DNA of 7,450 bases from Candidatus Ruminimicrobiellum caprinum (GTDB lineage Bacteria > Elusimicrobiota > Endomicrobiia > Endomicrobiales > Endomicrobiaceae). The notes beneath the pieces are model-generated. The model made no database searches. It was not told the DNA's origin and saw only the letters and a list, made by a program, of their open reading frames with translations. This document shows positions 5,637 through 7,450 of the stretch, piece after piece. The translations under genes and the position numbers were made by a program. Every line of letters starts with the position of its first letter. Position 1 is the stretch's first letter. The stretch covers positions 1 through 7,450 of the forward strand of contig JAFPUA010000103.1 in the NCBI GenBank assembly GCA_017413305.1, written 5' to 3'.

Positions 5637-5648
5637 TGCTATTATAAT
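5637..5648 (+). promoter_or_regulatory. Likely promoter of the XRE regulator gene
   Basis: TGCTATTATAAT contains an extended -10 box (TGC before TATTAT, 5637-5645) overlapping a consensus TATAAT (5643-5648). No convincing -35 box is present at either spacing, so activity probably depends on the -10 region and would be weaker than that of the divergent pilin promoter. The start would lie near 5654. Confidence 0.5.
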
Positions 5649-5674
5649 AATATAACAAAAATAGGAGATATTAT

Positions 5675-6013
5675 ATGAAACAAAAAGAAATGCAAAAAAT
5701 ATATGAAAATATCGGGCAGAAAATAAGATTTGTTAGAAAGGCAAAGAAGTTAACTTTAGAAGATTTAGCTTTTAAGATAAATATGGACTGGTCTTTTTTG
5801 GCAAGAATTGAAACAGGAAAAACTGTTGCCTCTTTGGAAACTTTATATAAAATTGCCAAAACGTTAGGAATAAGTCTTGAAGAATTGTTTAAAAATGTTG
5901 ATGATATAAAAAATAAAGCAATAAATAAAGAATTTTCTAATTTATTGGCTAAAATTCCTCAAAAGGAAAAAGACAAAATTATTTCTATTATAAAAATTAT
6001 TTTAGATAAATAA
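5675..6013 (+). CDS. XRE-family helix-turn-helix transcriptional regulator
   Basis: The product has 112 residues with one HTH_3 (Cro/C1-type) domain at about 13-72: IGQKIRFVRKAKKLTLEDLA forms helices 1-2, WSFLARIETGK (39-49) is the recognition helix and its end, and LETLYKIAKTLGISLEELF forms the last helices. Residues 73-112 are charged and probably helical, ending in IISIIKIILDK, which could serve in dimer formation. There is no ligand-binding or protease domain, so this is a small DNA-binding regulator. AGGAG at 5663-5667 lies seven bases before the ATG, favouring this start over the Met at residue 6. It is divergent from the pilin gene across 152 bases holding a pair of direct repeats, and is followed by its own terminator. 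Targets are unknown; local control of the pilin and itself is the simplest reading. It could also be a stray regulator from a mobile element. Confidence 0.92.
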   Translation: MKQKEMQKIYENIGQKIRFVRKAKKLTLEDLAFKINMDWSFLARIETGKTVASLETLYKIAKTLGISLEELFKNVDDIKNKAINKEFSNLLAKIPQKEKDKIISIIKIILDK

Positions 6014-6031
6014 TAATTCTTAATATACATT

Positions 6032-6071
6032 AAAAATCAGGCGGGGATAAGATTTCTCGTCTGATTTTTTT
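6032..6071 (+). terminator. Intrinsic terminator of the XRE regulator gene
   Basis: A 16-bp stem (6032-6047 with 6054-6069) closes a 6-base loop and is followed by T residues to 6071. Its three G-U pairs form only in the + strand RNA, so the hairpin is oriented for + strand transcripts. It insulates clpB from the regulator gene, with the clpB -35 box starting 9 bases later. Confidence 0.9.
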
Positions 6072-6079
6072 ATTGGCTC

Positions 6080-6108
6080 TTGACAAATTTATAAACTTGT
6101 GCTATAAT
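6080..6108 (+). promoter_or_regulatory. Consensus promoter of clpB
   Basis: TTGACA (6080-6085) and TATAAT (6103-6108) are perfect consensus boxes separated by 17 bases, with an extended TGC before the -10 box (6100-6102). This is as strong as a vegetative promoter can look, which fits a gene held down by a repressor rather than switched by an alternative sigma factor. The start is near 6115, inside the CIRCE operator. Confidence 0.9.
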
Positions 6109-6134
6109 TAGCACTTAGATAATAAGAGTGCTAA
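6108..6134. promoter_or_regulatory. CIRCE operator (HrcA binding site)
   Basis: TTAGCACTT-N9-GAGTGCTAA matches the CIRCE inverted repeat (TTAGCACTC-N9-GAGTGCTAA) with one changed base in the left arm. It overlaps the last base of the -10 box and covers the start site, the usual position for HrcA repression. HrcA is inactivated when GroEL is occupied by unfolded protein, so clpB would be induced by heat and misfolding. The hrcA gene is not in the window. Confidence 0.92.
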
Positions 6135-6151
6135 AATAGGAGGTAAAAGAA

Positions 6152-7450
6152 ATGAATATTTCAAAATTTACAATAAAATCTCAAGAGGCGCTTGCAGATA
6201 TGCAAGATATTGCCGTTCAGTACGGTAATCAGGAAATAAGTGTCGAACATCTGTTATATGCCTTAATCAAGCAGGAACAGGGAATAGTAAGCACGATAAT
6301 TAAAAAATTATCTGCAGTTGAGCAGGATTTAAAACCGTTAATAGAAAACGATGTTTTAAAACTAATTGAAGCAAAACCGAAAGTGCAGGGTGCAACGCCG
6401 TACCTTAATGCGGACTTAAACAAAATTTTTACCGTATCGGAAAAAATTGCCAAAGATTTGAAAGACGAATATGTCTCTACAGAACATATTTTCCTTGCGA
6501 TAATAAGTTTTACAGATTTGGAAGTAACGAAAATTCTGAACAAATACGGAATAACACAGGAAAAAGTGTTAAATTCTTTGGTATCTATCAGAGGAAATAA
6601 CAGAGTAACAGACCAAAACCCCGAAGATAAGTATCAGGCGTTGGAAAAGTACGGTAAAGATTTAACTGCTCTTGCCAAGAAAGGAAAACTTGACCCGGTT
6701 ATCGGCAGAGACGAAGAGATAAGAAGAAGTATACAGGTACTTTCAAGAAGAACTAAAAACAACCCTGTTCTTATCGGCGAGCCGGGCGTAGGTAAAACAG
6801 CCATCGTCGAAGGATTGGCACAGAGAATAGTTTCTGGTGATGTTCCGGAAACGCTTAAAGATAAAAAAGTTATTGAGCTGGATTTAGGTTCTTTAATTGC
6901 CGGTGCAAAATTCAGAGGAGAATTTGAAGATAGATTGAAAGCCGTGCTTAAAGAAATACAGGCTGCACAGGGTAAAATAATTTTGTTTATCGATGAAATT
7001 CACACGATAGTGGGTGCAGGTGCTACTGAGGGTGCAATGGATGCAGGAAATATGTTAAAGCCGCTTCTTGCAAGAGGTGAACTGAAACTTATAGGTGCGA
7101 CAACTCTTGATGAATACAGAAAGTATATTGAAAAAGACAAAGCTCTTGAGAGAAGATTCCAAACGGTTTACACGGGTGAACCGTCGGTGGAAGATACCGT
7201 TGCGATACTTAGAGGAATAAAAGAAAAGTATGAAGTTCATCACGGTGTAAAAATAAAAGATTCCGCACTTGTTGCGGCGGCTTCTTTAAGTAACAGATAC
7301 ATCACCGACAGATTTTTACCCGATAAAGCTATAGATTTGGTGGACGAAGCGGCAAGTAAATTAAGAATAGAAATAGATTCTATGCCTACAGAACTTGATA
7401 CTGTCGAAAGAAAAATAAGACAACTGGAAATAGAAAAACAGGCCGTAAAG
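6152..7450 (+). CDS. clpB: ClpB disaggregase, N-terminal 433 residues (partial)
   Basis: ClpB is a hexameric AAA+ protein that, with DnaK/DnaJ, pulls polypeptides out of aggregates in the cytoplasm. The visible part has the Clp N-domain (about 1-145), then the first ATPase domain: KYGKDLTALAKKGKLDPVIGRDEEI before Walker A GEPGVGKT (209-216), the pore-loop segment AGAKFRGEFEDRLK (aromatic Phe where ClpB usually has Tyr), Walker B LFIDEIHT with D281 and E282, and arginine fingers in ALERRF (R334, R335). The frame leaves the window at about the start of the coiled-coil M-domain (SMPTELDTVERKIRQLEIE). That M-domain onset separates it from ClpA and ClpC; a full ClpB is about 860 residues. AGGAGG at 6138-6143 precedes the ATG by 8 bases. 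Promoter and CIRCE sit immediately upstream, so it is probably the first gene of its unit. No defects seen. Confidence 0.96.
   Translation, partial: MNISKFTIKSQEALADMQDIAVQYGNQEISVEHLLYALIKQEQGIVSTIIKKLSAVEQDLKPLIENDVLKLIEAKPKVQGATPYLNADLNKIFTVSEKIAKDLKDEYVSTEHIFLAIISFTDLEVTKILNKYGITQEKVLNSLVSIRGNNRVTDQNPEDKYQALEKYGKDLTALAKKGKLDPVIGRDEEIRRSIQVLSRRTKNNPVLIGEPGVGKTAIVEGLAQRIVSGDVPETLKDKKVIELDLGSLIAGAKFRGEFEDRLKAVLKEIQAAQGKIILFIDEIHTIVGAGATEGAMDAGNMLKPLLARGELKLIGATTLDEYRKYIEKDKALERRFQTVYTGEPSVEDTVAILRGIKEKYEVHHGVKIKDSALVAAASLSNRYITDRFLPDKAIDLVDEAASKLRIEIDSMPTELDTVERKIRQLEIEKQAVK

Noticed and set aside
5082..6013. Pilin and XRE genes as a toxin-antitoxin pair.
   Set aside because: They are divergent rather than co-transcribed, and the 146-residue protein has a clear prepilin signal and no toxin-like features.
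6229..7243. Open frames on the - strand inside clpB.
   Set aside because: They are antisense to a strongly conserved ClpB frame and have no ribosome sites or family resemblance.

Overview
This is an AT-rich window from what looks like a Gram-negative-type (diderm), probably anaerobic bacterium. The diderm reading comes from an AsmA-family envelope protein and a type IV pilin-like protein. The anaerobe reading comes from a rubredoxin. My best guess at the lineage is Elusimicrobiota (Endomicrobium-like), based on the pilin style and general gene flavour. That is inference and cannot be settled here. Shine-Dalgarno sites are strong and several promoters are close to the sigma-70 consensus, so regulatory sites are unusually readable.

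Layout. Positions 1-540 hold the 3' end of a FAD-dependent oxidoreductase gene and a rubredoxin gene with its own promoter, on the + strand, closed by a strong two-way terminator. Positions 550-4806 are all on the - strand. In transcription order they hold an AAA ATPase of the AAA_14/DUF4143 type, tRNA-Lys(CTT), a cold-shock protein with a structured leader, an intrinsic terminator, and a large AsmA-like protein. Positions 4807-5081 are non-coding and carry the ATPase promoter, two operator-like palindromes upstream of it, a dispersed-repeat-like hairpin in the leader, and the pilin terminator. A pilin gene (- strand, 5082-5522) and an XRE-type regulator gene (+ strand, 5675-6013) diverge from a shared 152-bp region that has a consensus pilin promoter and a pair of 10-bp direct repeats around its -35 box. 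The window ends in clpB, which has a consensus promoter overlapped by a CIRCE operator and runs off the end after 433 codons.

How it works together. Most of the genes are housekeeping or stress genes: clpB under probable HrcA control, a cold-shock protein, rubredoxin and tRNA-Lys. The accessory part is the ATPase, the lone pilin and the XRE regulator. The most interesting features are regulatory: the probable XRE/pilin switch, the phased palindromes before the ATPase, the csp leader, and the csp-terminator-asmA arrangement, which could act as an antitermination circuit. I see no CRISPR, transposase, prophage or recognised defence operon, and no clear new multi-gene system.
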